DNA of 64,000 nucleotides from JANLTP01 sp031363055 (GTDB taxonomy: Bacteria > Pseudomonadota > Gammaproteobacteria > Burkholderiales > Burkholderiaceae_E). The translations under genes and the position numbers were made by a program. The notes under the pieces were generated by a model that worked only from the letters and a program-made list of their open reading frames with translations, was not told where the DNA came from and did no database searches. The stretch is taken from positions 1-64,000 of the forward strand of contig JANLTP010000097.1 of NCBI GenBank assembly GCA_031363055.1, given 5' to 3'. Below, one piece after another: positions 34,156 through 41,623 of the stretch. Position 1 is the stretch's first letter; each line of letters begins with the position of its first letter.

Positions 34156-35193
34156 CTATTTTGCGGGCACCAGTTCCTGAGTGACCACCATATCGATCTT
34201 GATCTCGTTTTGAATCAGCCCGATCCGCTTGTAGGCATCGGCCGCCTTTTGTAGCTGTTCGAAATCAAACGCGCCCAGACCCTGACTGGCCGTGGTCGCG
34301 GAAACCGTTGACAGGTTGCGCAGCCCGATAATCTCTAAATTCAACTTTACATTCTGGCCATCAATCGCGCGCTTGGTGGCCAGCTCGGCGGCTTCTTGCG
34401 GCGCACGCAACATCCAGTCGGCGCTGTCGCGATAGGCCGACAAGAAACGCTTGAGGAGGGCTTTTTTTTGCTGGAAGGTCTCTTCGCGGACCACGAAAAA
34501 GTCGCTGGAGACATTCAGATAATCTTTAACCTCCATGACATCAACCTCACCGAGTCCGCGCTGTCGCCCCACCAGCAATCCGGTGTCGGTGGCCGCAGTG
34601 GCATCGACTTGACCTTGCATCAGCGGCGCAAAATTGAGCAGACCGGTCACCACGACTGTCACATCGGCTTCGGTCAGCCCGGCTTGACTGAGCAGGATTT
34701 GCAGATTTTGCCGTGTGCCGCTGGCCAAGCTGTAGACACCGATGCGCTTGCCCTTCAAGTCAGCCGGCTTGGTGATTCTCTGCGATTTAAGCGACACCAC
34801 GTTAAAGATGTTTTGCGGATAAATGTTGTAGATCGCGCGTAGTTTCTCGCCCTTGTCGATCGCGGCGAAAAATGAATTCGGATCGGTGAAGGCGATATCG
34901 GCCTGCCCGCTGAGCAGGTTGCGCACCGCGTCGCCGCCGCCGGCACCCGGCATAAACGCCAACTCGATATCCTTCGCCCGGAAAAAGCCCTTGTCTTCGT
35001 CGACCAACAGGTTGGTAATCTCGGTAATCGGTTTGCTCCAGCCCGCGACCGTGAGCTTTTCCAGCTTGGCCGGGGCCGGGGCAGCGGCGACGCTGCTCCT
35101 CATTGCGCCCGGGCCGATCAAAATCATCAGGCTCGCCAGCGACAACATCGCCACGGCTTTGGCAAGGAAAATTCTGTTCGTGAACGGCTTCAT
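34156..35193 (-). CDS. NMT1/THI5-like ABC transporter substrate-binding protein
   Basis: 345 residues. A signal peptide (AVAMLSLASLMILIGPGAM ... SSVAAAPAPAK) precedes an SsuA/THI5-like domain: LTVAGWSKPITEITNLLVDEDKG split over strand and helix, FMPGAGGGDAVRNLLSGQAD, FTDPNSFF, GKRIGVYSLASGT. Members bind pyrimidine precursors (ThiY), sulfonates or similar small anions. The TPP riboswitch upstream of the operon points to a thiamine-related ligand. No CCCFC-type iron motif of THI5 synthase is present. It is coupled to the permease and ATPase genes. Confidence 0.87.
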   Translation of the reverse strand: MKPFTNRIFLAKAVAMLSLASLMILIGPGAMRSSVAAAPAPAKLEKLTVAGWSKPITEITNLLVDEDKGFFRAKDIELAFMPGAGGGDAVRNLLSGQADIAFTDPNSFFAAIDKGEKLRAIYNIYPQNIFNVVSLKSQRITKPADLKGKRIGVYSLASGTRQNLQILLSQAGLTEADVTVVVTGLLNFAPLMQGQVDATAATDTGLLVGRQRGLGEVDVMEVKDYLNVSSDFFVVREETFQQKKALLKRFLSAYRDSADWMLRAPQEAAELATKRAIDGQNVKLNLEIIGLRNLSTVSATTASQGLGAFDFEQLQKAADAYKRIGLIQNEIKIDMVVTQELVPAK

Positions 35194-35206
35194 TGGTCTT
35201 CTTTTT

Positions 35207-35995
35207 CTATCGAGAGGATTGGCAATATGGTTTGAGGAGCCTGCGCTCGAGCAGCAACGTTGCTTGATACAGCGTCAAGCCGAGCAAGGTGATGATGACC
35301 AGTACCGCGAACATCAACGGCGTGTCCATTGTGCCTTGCGCAGCAATGATCAGCGCTCCAAGTCCACGACTGGCTCCGATGAACTCGCCGACCACCGCAC
35401 CCACCAGCGCCAGCACCACGGCAACTCGCAAGCCGGTCAGAATGGTCGGCAGTCCCGAGGGCACTTTCAGCCGCCACAGGGTTTGCCAGCGACTGGCGCC
35501 GAGCATGCGAAACAACTCGAGCCGATTGGGGTCGACTTGCCGCATGCAGGTCAGGGTACTTTCCATGAGCGGGAAAAAACAAATCAGCGCAGTCATGATC
35601 ACGGTCGGCGCGGTGCCAAATCCAAACCAGACTATAAAGAGCGGCGCCAGCGCCAGTTTTGGCACCACTTGGCTGGCGACGATGTAAGGCATGAAGATTC
35701 GACGCAGTGCCGCCGACTCGCCGAGCACCAGGCCGCTGGCAAACCCCACCACGCAGCCGAGTGTCAAACCGAGCGTCAATTCGAGGATGGTTTGAATCAG
35801 ATGCGGCCAGAGGTAGCCGCTGCGTAGGCCCTGCCACAGCGCCTCCCAAACTTTCGCCGGTGCGGGCAGCACCAGGCTCGAGAATCCGAACTGGCGAGTC
35901 GCGGCTTCCCAGCCGGCGAGCAAAACGATGAGCAGGAGGGCCGGAACCAGGCGGGCCGCATACAGGCGGGCCGCATACAGGCGGCTGACGGTCAT
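35207..35995 (-). CDS. ABC transporter permease (SsuC/TauC/ThiX-like)
   Basis: About 262 residues with five to six membrane helices. The cytoplasmic EAA-like loop is seen as FRMLGASRWQTLWRLKVPSGLPTIL in two parts near 170-195, the ATPase contact site. The N-terminus LYAARLYAARLVP comes from a 15-bp tandem duplication. ATG 35995 begins 11 nt after the ATPase stop; the open frame upstream overlaps the ATPase gene and is not family-like. It should move a small thiamine-related compound with the flanking subunits. Confidence 0.88.
   Translation of the reverse strand: MTVSRLYAARLYAARLVPALLLIVLLAGWEAATRQFGFSSLVLPAPAKVWEALWQGLRSGYLWPHLIQTILELTLGLTLGCVVGFASGLVLGESAALRRIFMPYIVASQVVPKLALAPLFIVWFGFGTAPTVIMTALICFFPLMESTLTCMRQVDPNRLELFRMLGASRWQTLWRLKVPSGLPTILTGLRVAVVLALVGAVVGEFIGASRGLGALIIAAQGTMDTPLMFAVLVIITLLGLTLYQATLLLERRLLKPYCQSSR
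35951..35980. repeat. 15-bp perfect tandem duplication in the permease N-terminus
   Basis: GCGGGCCGCATACAG occurs twice in a row (35951-35965 and 35966-35980) on the + strand, doubling the pentapeptide RLYAA (in another phase, LYAAR) just after the permease start. Confidence 0.85.
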
Positions 35996-36005
35996 GCGTT
36001 GTGTC

Positions 36006-36773
36006 TCATTGCTTGTTCGAGCAGTCCATCGCCAGTCGCAACTGTTCGCAGATGCGATTAAACGCCGGTCCATAACGCATCTCGCGGCGGCGCGGGCGCG
36101 GCAATTCGACTGGCATATCGTGGTGAATCATGCCCTGGTCCATTACCGCGACTCGGTCAGCCAGGTAGACGGCCTCCGCGATGTCGTGCGTAACGAAGAA
36201 CACCGAAGTCTTGTGCTCGGCGCAAATCGCCTGCAGATCGTCTTGCAGTTCCTCGCGCGTAATCGCATCGAGCGCCGCAAACGGCTCGTCCATGAGCAAG
36301 ATGTCGGGTTCGGAAATCAGGGCGCGCGCAATCGCGACCCGGCTCTGCTGGCCGCCGGACAACTCGCGCGGATAGTGATTCTGATGCGCGCTCAGCCCCA
36401 TCTTTGAGAGCAACTGACTGACCTTGTGCAGATCGGCATCGCTGGCTGCCCGATGCAAGGTAATCGGCAGCACGATATTTTCGCCTACCGTCAGCCATTC
36501 GAGCAAGGTGGGTGCTTGAAAGACGAATCCCATTTGTGAGCCGGGCCGCACAACCGGCTCGCCATCGACGCGAATCTGCCCCGCATCAGGCATCAGCAGC
36601 CCGGCCGCCAGCTTGAGCAGGGTCGTCTTGCCGCAGCCACTGCGACCGAGAAGGCAATGAAACTCGCCGCGCGTGATATCCCAGTCGACATTGCGAACCA
36701 CTGCCGGCCAGCCCGCGAAGGTGTAGCTGATTTCGCGCATCTGCAAATAGGGCGGTGTGCTCAATTTCAGCAT
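36006..36773 (-). CDS. ABC transporter ATP-binding protein (SsuB/ThiZ-like)
   Basis: About 255 residues: Walker A GRSGCGKTT near 48, Q-loop in MGFVFQAPTLLEW, signature LSGGQQSRVAIARAL, Walker B ILLMDEPFAALDA and H-loop FVTHDIAEAVYL. It powers the importer formed with the permease and THI5-like binding protein. ATG 36773 begins 4 nt after the LuxC-like stop; an extended frame would overlap that gene. The sequence fits the nitrate/sulfonate/thiamine-precursor import class. Confidence 0.9.
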   Translation of the reverse strand: MLKLSTPPYLQMREISYTFAGWPAVVRNVDWDITRGEFHCLLGRSGCGKTTLLKLAAGLLMPDAGQIRVDGEPVVRPGSQMGFVFQAPTLLEWLTVGENIVLPITLHRAASDADLHKVSQLLSKMGLSAHQNHYPRELSGGQQSRVAIARALISEPDILLMDEPFAALDAITREELQDDLQAICAEHKTSVFFVTHDIAEAVYLADRVAVMDQGMIHHDMPVELPRPRRREMRYGPAFNRICEQLRLAMDCSNKQ

Positions 36774-36777
36774 GCTG

Positions 36778-38238
36778 TCAGTCTCGGTAAGCCGCAAACG
36801 ACTCGGCGGCCAGTTCGGTCGACTGATCGATCGCAACGATCCGCACCAGATCGAGCAGACTAAAGCGCCCGTCGTGATGCCAACCGGCCTCGGGTGCGGT
36901 CATGGCACCGATCGCGCAGATGCGGGTCACTCCCGCCTGGCCCAGCGCTTCGGCCAGGACGAACAATTCTTCGGGCGCAGCGGCGAGCCCCACTGTCTGA
37001 AGGTAGGCGCGTTGATCCGCGACCAGGGCGGCCACTTCATGCAGGTCATCGACGGCGACCACTTGCAGCGTCCGATACAGCGCGCTGGGCACCAGTCCGA
37101 TGGCTCGCTCCGAGTAAGCGACGCTCCAGCCGGCATCGGCCTCACCGAGCAGTTGTGCGTCGCTGCCCGCCAGCGTCTTTAGCTCTTGGCTCTGACGCCA
37201 ACTAGCGACACTGTTCGCTTCATCGAGCTGCAAGTGTCGGCGCGCAAACTTTTGTTGCAGGCACGCCAGCTCGCCGGCCAGCAGCGCCGCGAATTCGCGC
37301 GGTGAGACCCGGCCACCGCGCGCGACGTAAAACAACTGCGGCGAATAGCAGGCCTGCTGATCGTAGCGTGCGACATCGAGTGCCGCCGCGTGCGCGGTAT
37401 GTTGTGCCCCGCGCACATCCAACGCGGACGCCGACACCATGCCGAAGCTCAGTTTGTGACCATGCGGCAGGTACCGGGTCGTCACCGGTATCTGCCGGCC
37501 GATTTGCTCAAGCGCGACGTTACCACCATAAGCCAGCACGACGTCGGCTTGCTGAAACAAGTGCTGCTCAAGCACGGGGTCACCGCCTTGCCACCAAACT
37601 ACGCCCATGCAATTGGCCAATCGTGGCTCGATGTCAACCAGCAGGCGCGCAAACCAGCCGGCGAACAAGGGTTCGGCGCTGGACACTTTACCAATCGAGC
37701 CAGCCTTGACCAGAAGACCGGAGACCAGACTCCACAGGGGCAGGCCGGGCACATTGCCGGCCCAGACATGCACGAGCAGGTCCGGGCCGATAGCCTTGGC
37801 CCAGCCGCCCTTGGGTCGAGGGGCAAACTCATCGAGCAGCTTGGCATTGCTGAAGTCTTCGGTGACAAAGCGATGCAATTGCGGTCCCCGAAAGGTCTTC
37901 AGATACGAACTCAGCGACAGCCGAATCATCTCCGCATCAAAGCCGGTCACCAGCGGCAGCAGCGATTCGGCTTCACGGCGCAATGGATCGGCCGGATCGA
38001 GCAGCCGTGCGATCGCGCGATCAATGATTTCGACAATGCCCGACACCGGCAGCGTTTTCAAAAACTGCCGGCTGCCCGCCCTCACGCAGTTGGCGAGCGT
38101 GGTCAGTTGCGCTCGATCAAGCCGAGGCACCTCGACCGTCAGCGACCGTTCGGAGGTTTCAAAGTGCAGCGTATGCCATTGCGCCGTATCGCTGAGCTGC
38201 GGTGGCAGGTAACCGGCTTTGATGGATAACTGAATCAC
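36778..38238 (-). CDS. LuxC-like acyl-CoA/acyl-protein reductase
   Basis: 486 residues of the acyl-CoA reductase (LuxC) family. The aldehyde-dehydrogenase-like fold shows VHVWAGNVPGLPLWSLVSGL near 145, a nucleotide-binding region (VVLAYGGNVALEQI), and the catalytic Cys in DQQACYSPQLFYV near 292. LuxC enzymes reduce an activated acyl group to aldehyde with NADPH. Here there is no luxAB, so light production is not the role. It overlaps the LuxE-like gene by 4 nt and shares the TPP-riboswitch operon, implying a thiamine-related acid as substrate (inference). Confidence 0.88.
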   Translation of the reverse strand: MIQLSIKAGYLPPQLSDTAQWHTLHFETSERSLTVEVPRLDRAQLTTLANCVRAGSRQFLKTLPVSGIVEIIDRAIARLLDPADPLRREAESLLPLVTGFDAEMIRLSLSSYLKTFRGPQLHRFVTEDFSNAKLLDEFAPRPKGGWAKAIGPDLLVHVWAGNVPGLPLWSLVSGLLVKAGSIGKVSSAEPLFAGWFARLLVDIEPRLANCMGVVWWQGGDPVLEQHLFQQADVVLAYGGNVALEQIGRQIPVTTRYLPHGHKLSFGMVSASALDVRGAQHTAHAAALDVARYDQQACYSPQLFYVARGGRVSPREFAALLAGELACLQQKFARRHLQLDEANSVASWRQSQELKTLAGSDAQLLGEADAGWSVAYSERAIGLVPSALYRTLQVVAVDDLHEVAALVADQRAYLQTVGLAAAPEELFVLAEALGQAGVTRICAIGAMTAPEAGWHHDGRFSLLDLVRIVAIDQSTELAAESFAAYRD

Positions 38239-39341
38239 GCCTGTGCGGCTCGCAGGAATTCTTCAACCGCCAACGAGCAACCCTTGGCATGCGCACCTTC
38301 GGCACGTCCAAGCAAGCGAAAGCCGGTGTCCACCGCGACGCCGAGATCCTCGGTCAGAATGCTCGTCACCGAATTAAAGTTGGCCAGATCGCAGTGCGAC
38401 AGAATACCCGGCTGACCGGGCTCGAGTTCAACGCCGCTCAGCGGGTCAACGACGCGCGAGCGAATCCAATGCGGTCCGCGCTTCACCGACGGCACGGTCA
38501 GATTGCCCTCGTCATAGAACTGTGTGCTGAGCTCGGTCATGCCGTACATATTGATGCATTGCCGGCGAACGACGCCCAAGGTGGCTGCCAATTGGGTGTA
38601 AAAGTCGTCAAGCTCAAGCTCGCGCGACTGACCCTTAAAGCCGCCGGTATCGAGCAGCCGGCTGTCGGCGGGCAATGTGAATGTCAAGCCGCGGGTGTCC
38701 AGCGCGTCGAGCAAATGCACGAAGCTGTAGCTGGCACCCAGCAGCGCAACCGGTTCGGCACGCGCGCAGGCATCCGCAAGCATTGCGCACAGGCGATCAA
38801 CCGCCAGACCCTGCTGATCGAGAAAGTACTCACTGCTCGGCGTGCCAAACTCGGTCACCGCCAGCGCCAGGTAATGCGCCAGCGAGGAGTTCGGCATGAT
38901 CGCTTCGGTCGGGAACAAGATGCCCATCTGAATGCGTTCTCGATCCGGCATGAAGCGCAGCCGAAAATTGGCGATCATTGAGCGGTCATAGACATCGAGG
39001 CTTGGGTGATAGTGCCGACCCTTGAGGTCGCCACCAGTGGTGCCGCTGGTCATGAACACGCGAGCGCAAGCTTGCGGCGGCTCGCAACTCAAGCTGAGAT
39101 TTTTGAAGGCGCTGATCGGCACCGCCGGAATGTCTCGCCAATCCTTGACGGTGCGCGGAGTTTTGCCGCGCTGCTGACAAAAACGCTGGAACGGTAAATT
39201 TCGTTCGTGCTGATAGGCGAACATTTTCAACGCCAGCGTGTTGAACTCACGATCGCTTGAGGCGGGCTGGGAAATGAATGGCAGCAGCGCGCCGGTGATG
39301 TTGGCTGCCAGTGCCAAAGGCGAAGTTCTCAAAGCCCTCAC
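38235..39341 (-). CDS. LuxE-like acyl-protein synthetase (acid-activating)
   Basis: About 368 residues of the LuxE/long-chain acyl-protein thioester ligase family. The adenylation motif is VFMTSGTTGGDLKGRHYH near 95, with MYGMTELSTQFYDE near 250. The C-terminal AKGCSLAVEEFL keeps the Cys that in LuxE carries the acyl group. It should activate a carboxylic acid with ATP and pass it to the LuxC-like partner. GTG 39341 is chosen: GAGG lies 8 nt upstream, and a TTG at 39401 would place the leader hairpins in the protein. It is the first gene after the TPP riboswitch. Confidence 0.87.
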   Translation of the reverse strand: MRALRTSPLALAANITGALLPFISQPASSDREFNTLALKMFAYQHERNLPFQRFCQQRGKTPRTVKDWRDIPAVPISAFKNLSLSCEPPQACARVFMTSGTTGGDLKGRHYHPSLDVYDRSMIANFRLRFMPDRERIQMGILFPTEAIMPNSSLAHYLALAVTEFGTPSSEYFLDQQGLAVDRLCAMLADACARAEPVALLGASYSFVHLLDALDTRGLTFTLPADSRLLDTGGFKGQSRELELDDFYTQLAATLGVVRRQCINMYGMTELSTQFYDEGNLTVPSVKRGPHWIRSRVVDPLSGVELEPGQPGILSHCDLANFNSVTSILTEDLGVAVDTGFRLLGRAEGAHAKGCSLAVEEFLRAAQA

Positions 39342-39351
39342 GAAATTACCT

Positions 39352-39415
39352 CTTTCGGTCAAGTGCGTACACAAGTTGCTCCGAAAGATGGGCCAGTTCA
39401 ATTTTGAAAACTGGC
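39352..39415 (-). promoter_or_regulatory. Expression platform of the TPP riboswitch: two hairpins before the LuxE-like start
   Basis: Reading leftward after the aptamer, GCCAGTT (39415-39409) pairs with AACTGGC (39398-39392) around a 10-nt loop. Then CTTTCGG (39387-39381) pairs with CCGAAAG (39358-39352), which abuts the AGAGG ribosome binding site of the GTG start. Sequestering that site would block translation. There is no U-run, so translational control is more likely than termination. Confidence 0.55.
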
Positions 39416-39416
39416 G

Positions 39417-39513
39417 GCTCTCCTTACGTCGGTATGATCCGAGTCAAGTTCGCGAGTTCGGCACAGCCATCTCAGCAATCCACCTGTTTCGGTGGAAATG
39501 CACCCCGGAGCAG
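39417..39513 (-). ncRNA. TPP (THI-box) riboswitch aptamer
   Basis: Reading the minus strand from 39513, the conserved TPP elements appear in order: CCGGGGTGC, a hairpin TCCACC-GAAACA-GGTGGA, GCTGAGAT, then GAACTTGA, CGGATCATACCGACGTAAGGA. These align with the consensus GGGGTGC, CTGAGA, GAACCTGAT and CTGGATAATACCAGCGTAGGGA. It lies about 75 nt upstream of the LuxE-like GTG start and reads in the same direction. Binding of thiamine diphosphate should shut off the whole leftward operon. Confidence 0.88.
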
Positions 39514-39521
39514 TTTCTATG

Positions 39522-39842
39522 TTAATCGAATTTCGGAAAGTCGATCAGGCGCTGCGGCACGAGGACCGGCGGCTGCGCTTTCAGCGCGGACAAAACGTAA
39601 TTGACCCGCGTTAGGTCCGCACCATGGGGGGTTTTAATCGGAATGCCGGCATCGCCCGTCACAAAAACCACCAGCACTTCCGTGATCGCCCACTCGCTCG
39701 TCGCCAGGCGTGCTTGAGCATCGACTGCCCGCCGCAAAAAAGTTTCAATCCGCGCCTTAAACTCGACCGATCCTGCAGTCAGGTAGATCAGCGCGTTGGT
39801 GTCAAGATAGACGGTCGCCCGGGTCACAATCGAAATCGTCAC
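39522..39842 (-). CDS. vapC: PIN-domain toxin, VapC family
   Basis: About 106 residues. VYLDTNALIYL gives the first PIN-domain acidic residue, TSEWAITEVLVVF a second (Glu), and a further Asp is in PHGADLTRVNY. VapC proteins are Mg-dependent ribonucleases, often cutting tRNA. It starts at GTG within the vapB stop (GTGA overlap). The sequence is shorter than many VapC (about 130) and the last acidic cluster is not obvious, so activity is uncertain. Its stop falls nine bp from the riboswitch end. Confidence 0.78.
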   Translation of the reverse strand: MTISIVTRATVYLDTNALIYLTAGSVEFKARIETFLRRAVDAQARLATSEWAITEVLVVFVTGDAGIPIKTPHGADLTRVNYVLSALKAQPPVLVPQRLIDFPKFD

Positions 39843-40096
39843 CACTGGTCGCGCTGAGCCGCCAGCTCAGCGTCGATCTGCGCCTGGGTGCGGTCCGGCC
39901 CATGCGATTCCTTCAGAAACGCGAGGATCGAGCGCACCGACTGCGCCGGTGTGACCTGCCGTTGCGGGCGCAACAAGATGCCCTCAGCGACGGCGGACAC
40001 CTCAAGGTAATCGCCGGCGCGAATAGACGCCGCCGAGCGTACATGCAGCGGAATGGTGACCTGGAAGTTGTCTTTGACGCCAACGAGTTCAGCCAT
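39839..40096 (-). CDS. vapB: VapB-type antitoxin (AbrB/SpoVT fold)
   Basis: About 85 residues. An N-terminal swapped-hairpin DNA-binding domain reads VGVKDNFQVTIPLHVR with AGDYLEVSAVAEGILLRPQ, and a C-terminal tail (RSILAFLKESHGPDRT) would wrap the toxin. It pairs with the overlapping PIN gene. ATG 40096 starts the domain directly; the open frame upstream is not family-like. Confidence 0.8.
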   Translation of the reverse strand: MAELVGVKDNFQVTIPLHVRSAASIRAGDYLEVSAVAEGILLRPQRQVTPAQSVRSILAFLKESHGPDRTQAQIDAELAAQRDQW

Positions 40097-40262
40097 GGGA
40101 TGAGAAAGTCGAAAAGTTGTAAATTCCAACTCGAATGAAGACGACATCGCAAAAAGCCAAGGCTCCACAATACTCGCGGATGGCCGTGCATCGGGAATGC
40201 CCGCCGGCCAATCGACCTTGAGTCAAGACCAAAACCAAAACGCGCGACTCGAACTGAGGTGA

Positions 40263-40553
40263 ACTGCAAAGCGCAAAACTAAATCCCCCATCCTCGAAGC
40301 CGTCCACGAAACGGCCAAAGGTTTGTTCGCAGCGGGCGTGATGGGCCAAGTGACGTTACGCGAATTTGACCGCCTTTGCCTGCCGCCGGTCGAGCCGATG
40401 CCGCCAGAGCAAATCAAACGCCTGCGGGAAAAGTCACATGTCAGCCAAGCCGTTTCCGCGGCGCTGCTGAACCGCAGCGTTTCGGCCGTGCAGAAGTGGG
40501 AGATCGGGCAGAAGCTGCCCATCGGAACGGCCTTGAAGCTTACTAACAGCATG
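40263..40553 (+). pseudogene. HTH antitoxin (HigA/NadS-like) truncated by ISL3 remnant, start lost
   Basis: The frame after a TGA at 40260-40262 reads KSPILEAVHETAKGLFAAG, LREFDRLCLPPVEPM and an HTH (KSHVSQAVSAALLNRSVSAV, QKWEIGQKLP), typical of NadS/HigA-like antitoxins. No ATG or GTG is found before this sequence in frame (TTG 40323 is internal). The expected last helix stops at GTALKLTN, where an antisense transposase fragment begins (about 40553). Both ends are therefore damaged. No toxin gene is adjacent. Confidence 0.7.
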
Positions 40554-40790
40554 CAGATAGGTCACGAATTGCCAACTGTCCAGATGTCGCCAGACCCGCG
40601 CGCGCACATGGCCATGGACCGACAACTCCACCGAGCATTGCGGACACCGAAACGGTGTCGCCGGCGCATGCTCGACGTACACGTCGACTTGCCCCTTGGC
40701 CGCGTCCAACTAGACTCGGCTCACCGTCCAGGGACTGCTCAACCCCAGCACAATTCGTTGCTTAGCTCGCTATGTGTAAGTAGTCGCAGC
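40553..40790 (-). mobile_element. ISL3-family transposase remnant (N-terminal part)
   Basis: The minus strand from about 40790 reads LGLSSPWTVSRV, an in-frame TAG, then LDAAKGQVDVYVEHAPATPF, RCPQCS, WRHLDSWQFVTYLHA. This matches the start of ISL3 transposases, including the zinc-finger CPxC and the WRHLD...TYLHA segment. It ends abruptly where the HTH antitoxin coding sequence begins, so only about 75 of about 400 residues remain. No inverted repeats or target-site duplication were identified. Confidence 0.75.
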
Positions 40791-40944
40791 AAGCGTCAAG
40801 GCTTCAATCCCAAAGAATTCATTCTTCCTAATCACTTCTGGGGAGGACGATTCATGGAATGCCCGCTACACTTTAAAGTATCTGAGTCAGAAGTACCGAT
40901 CCGCAGATTCGTCTTCACACCCTAACGATAAGCAGGAGACACCC

Positions 40945-41412
40945 ATGAAGCGCTTCACGATCGCCTTGTTCCTGAGCTTACTAATGCCCGCCATTTGCCT
41001 GGGACAGCAGTCCTTGGTTGGCACGTATAAGTTGCTTTCGTTCACCTATCAAATCGATGATGGTCCCGTCCAGCAACGGTACGAGCAGGCACCGACTGGC
41101 TACATAATTGTTACGCCGAAGCGGTTCATGAGTGTGATTGCGGCAGGAGGCAGAAAGGCTGGTCAGAGTGCGGCTGACAAAGCTGCACTGCTCGACTCTC
41201 TGGTTGCGTATACAGGCCCCTATCGGGTAGAGGGAAACAGCCTGATTACACAAGTGGATGTGTCTTGGATCGAAGCATGGACCGGCAAAGACCAAGGAAG
41301 AATTTTCAAGATTGAAGGCAGTCGGCTTACGATCAATACAATGAGGGCACCGCTTTCCGTCGATCCGTCAAAAACAACGACTGCGCAGTTGGTCTTCGAG
41401 AAAGTCGAGTAA
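40945..41412 (+). CDS. Exported lipocalin-like protein
   Basis: 155 residues. A signal peptide (FTIALFLSLLMPAICLGQQ) is followed by a lipocalin-like domain of the type SLVGTYKLLSFTYQ, then TGYIIVTPKRFMSVIAAGGR, VAYTGPYRVEGNSLIT and a C-terminal LVFEKVE. Such small calycins occur beside many enzymes; the ligand is unknown. The Shine-Dalgarno is CAGGAGA before ATG 40945. Downstream is a truncated VOC gene. Confidence 0.75.
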   Translation: MKRFTIALFLSLLMPAICLGQQSLVGTYKLLSFTYQIDDGPVQQRYEQAPTGYIIVTPKRFMSVIAAGGRKAGQSAADKAALLDSLVAYTGPYRVEGNSLITQVDVSWIEAWTGKDQGRIFKIEGSRLTINTMRAPLSVDPSKTTTAQLVFEKVE

Positions 41413-41486
41413 GCATGTTCACCCTGATTGGTTCGGCAATCGCAGGATCGGCCCAGTCGATCGCCGGCCTTCCATTTAATTTTTAT

Positions 41487-41591
41487 ATGAACCGGCACAT
41501 CGCATCGACGGCTATCGTTGTTCGAAATTACGACGAGGCGCTCGCTTTCCATGCTGGCGTCCTTGGCTTTGTTCTGGTCGAAGGACATTGA
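41487..41591 (+). pseudogene. VOC/glyoxalase-family protein, truncated to the first 34 residues
   Basis: ATG 41487 to TGA 41589 reads ASTAIVVRNYDEALAFHAGV then LGFVLVEGH, the standard first beta-alpha-beta unit of vicinal-oxygen-chelate proteins. The remaining about 90 residues are absent, and the sequence next to it is the 3' end of the LysR gene. It is a clear gene stump. Confidence 0.7.
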
Positions 41592-41623
41592 TTAAGTGCA
41601 GATTTCATTCTCACAACATCATT

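Noticed and set aside
36778..39341. Bioluminescence operon
   Set aside because: LuxC- and LuxE-like genes are present but luxA and luxB are not, and the TPP riboswitch points to vitamin metabolism.
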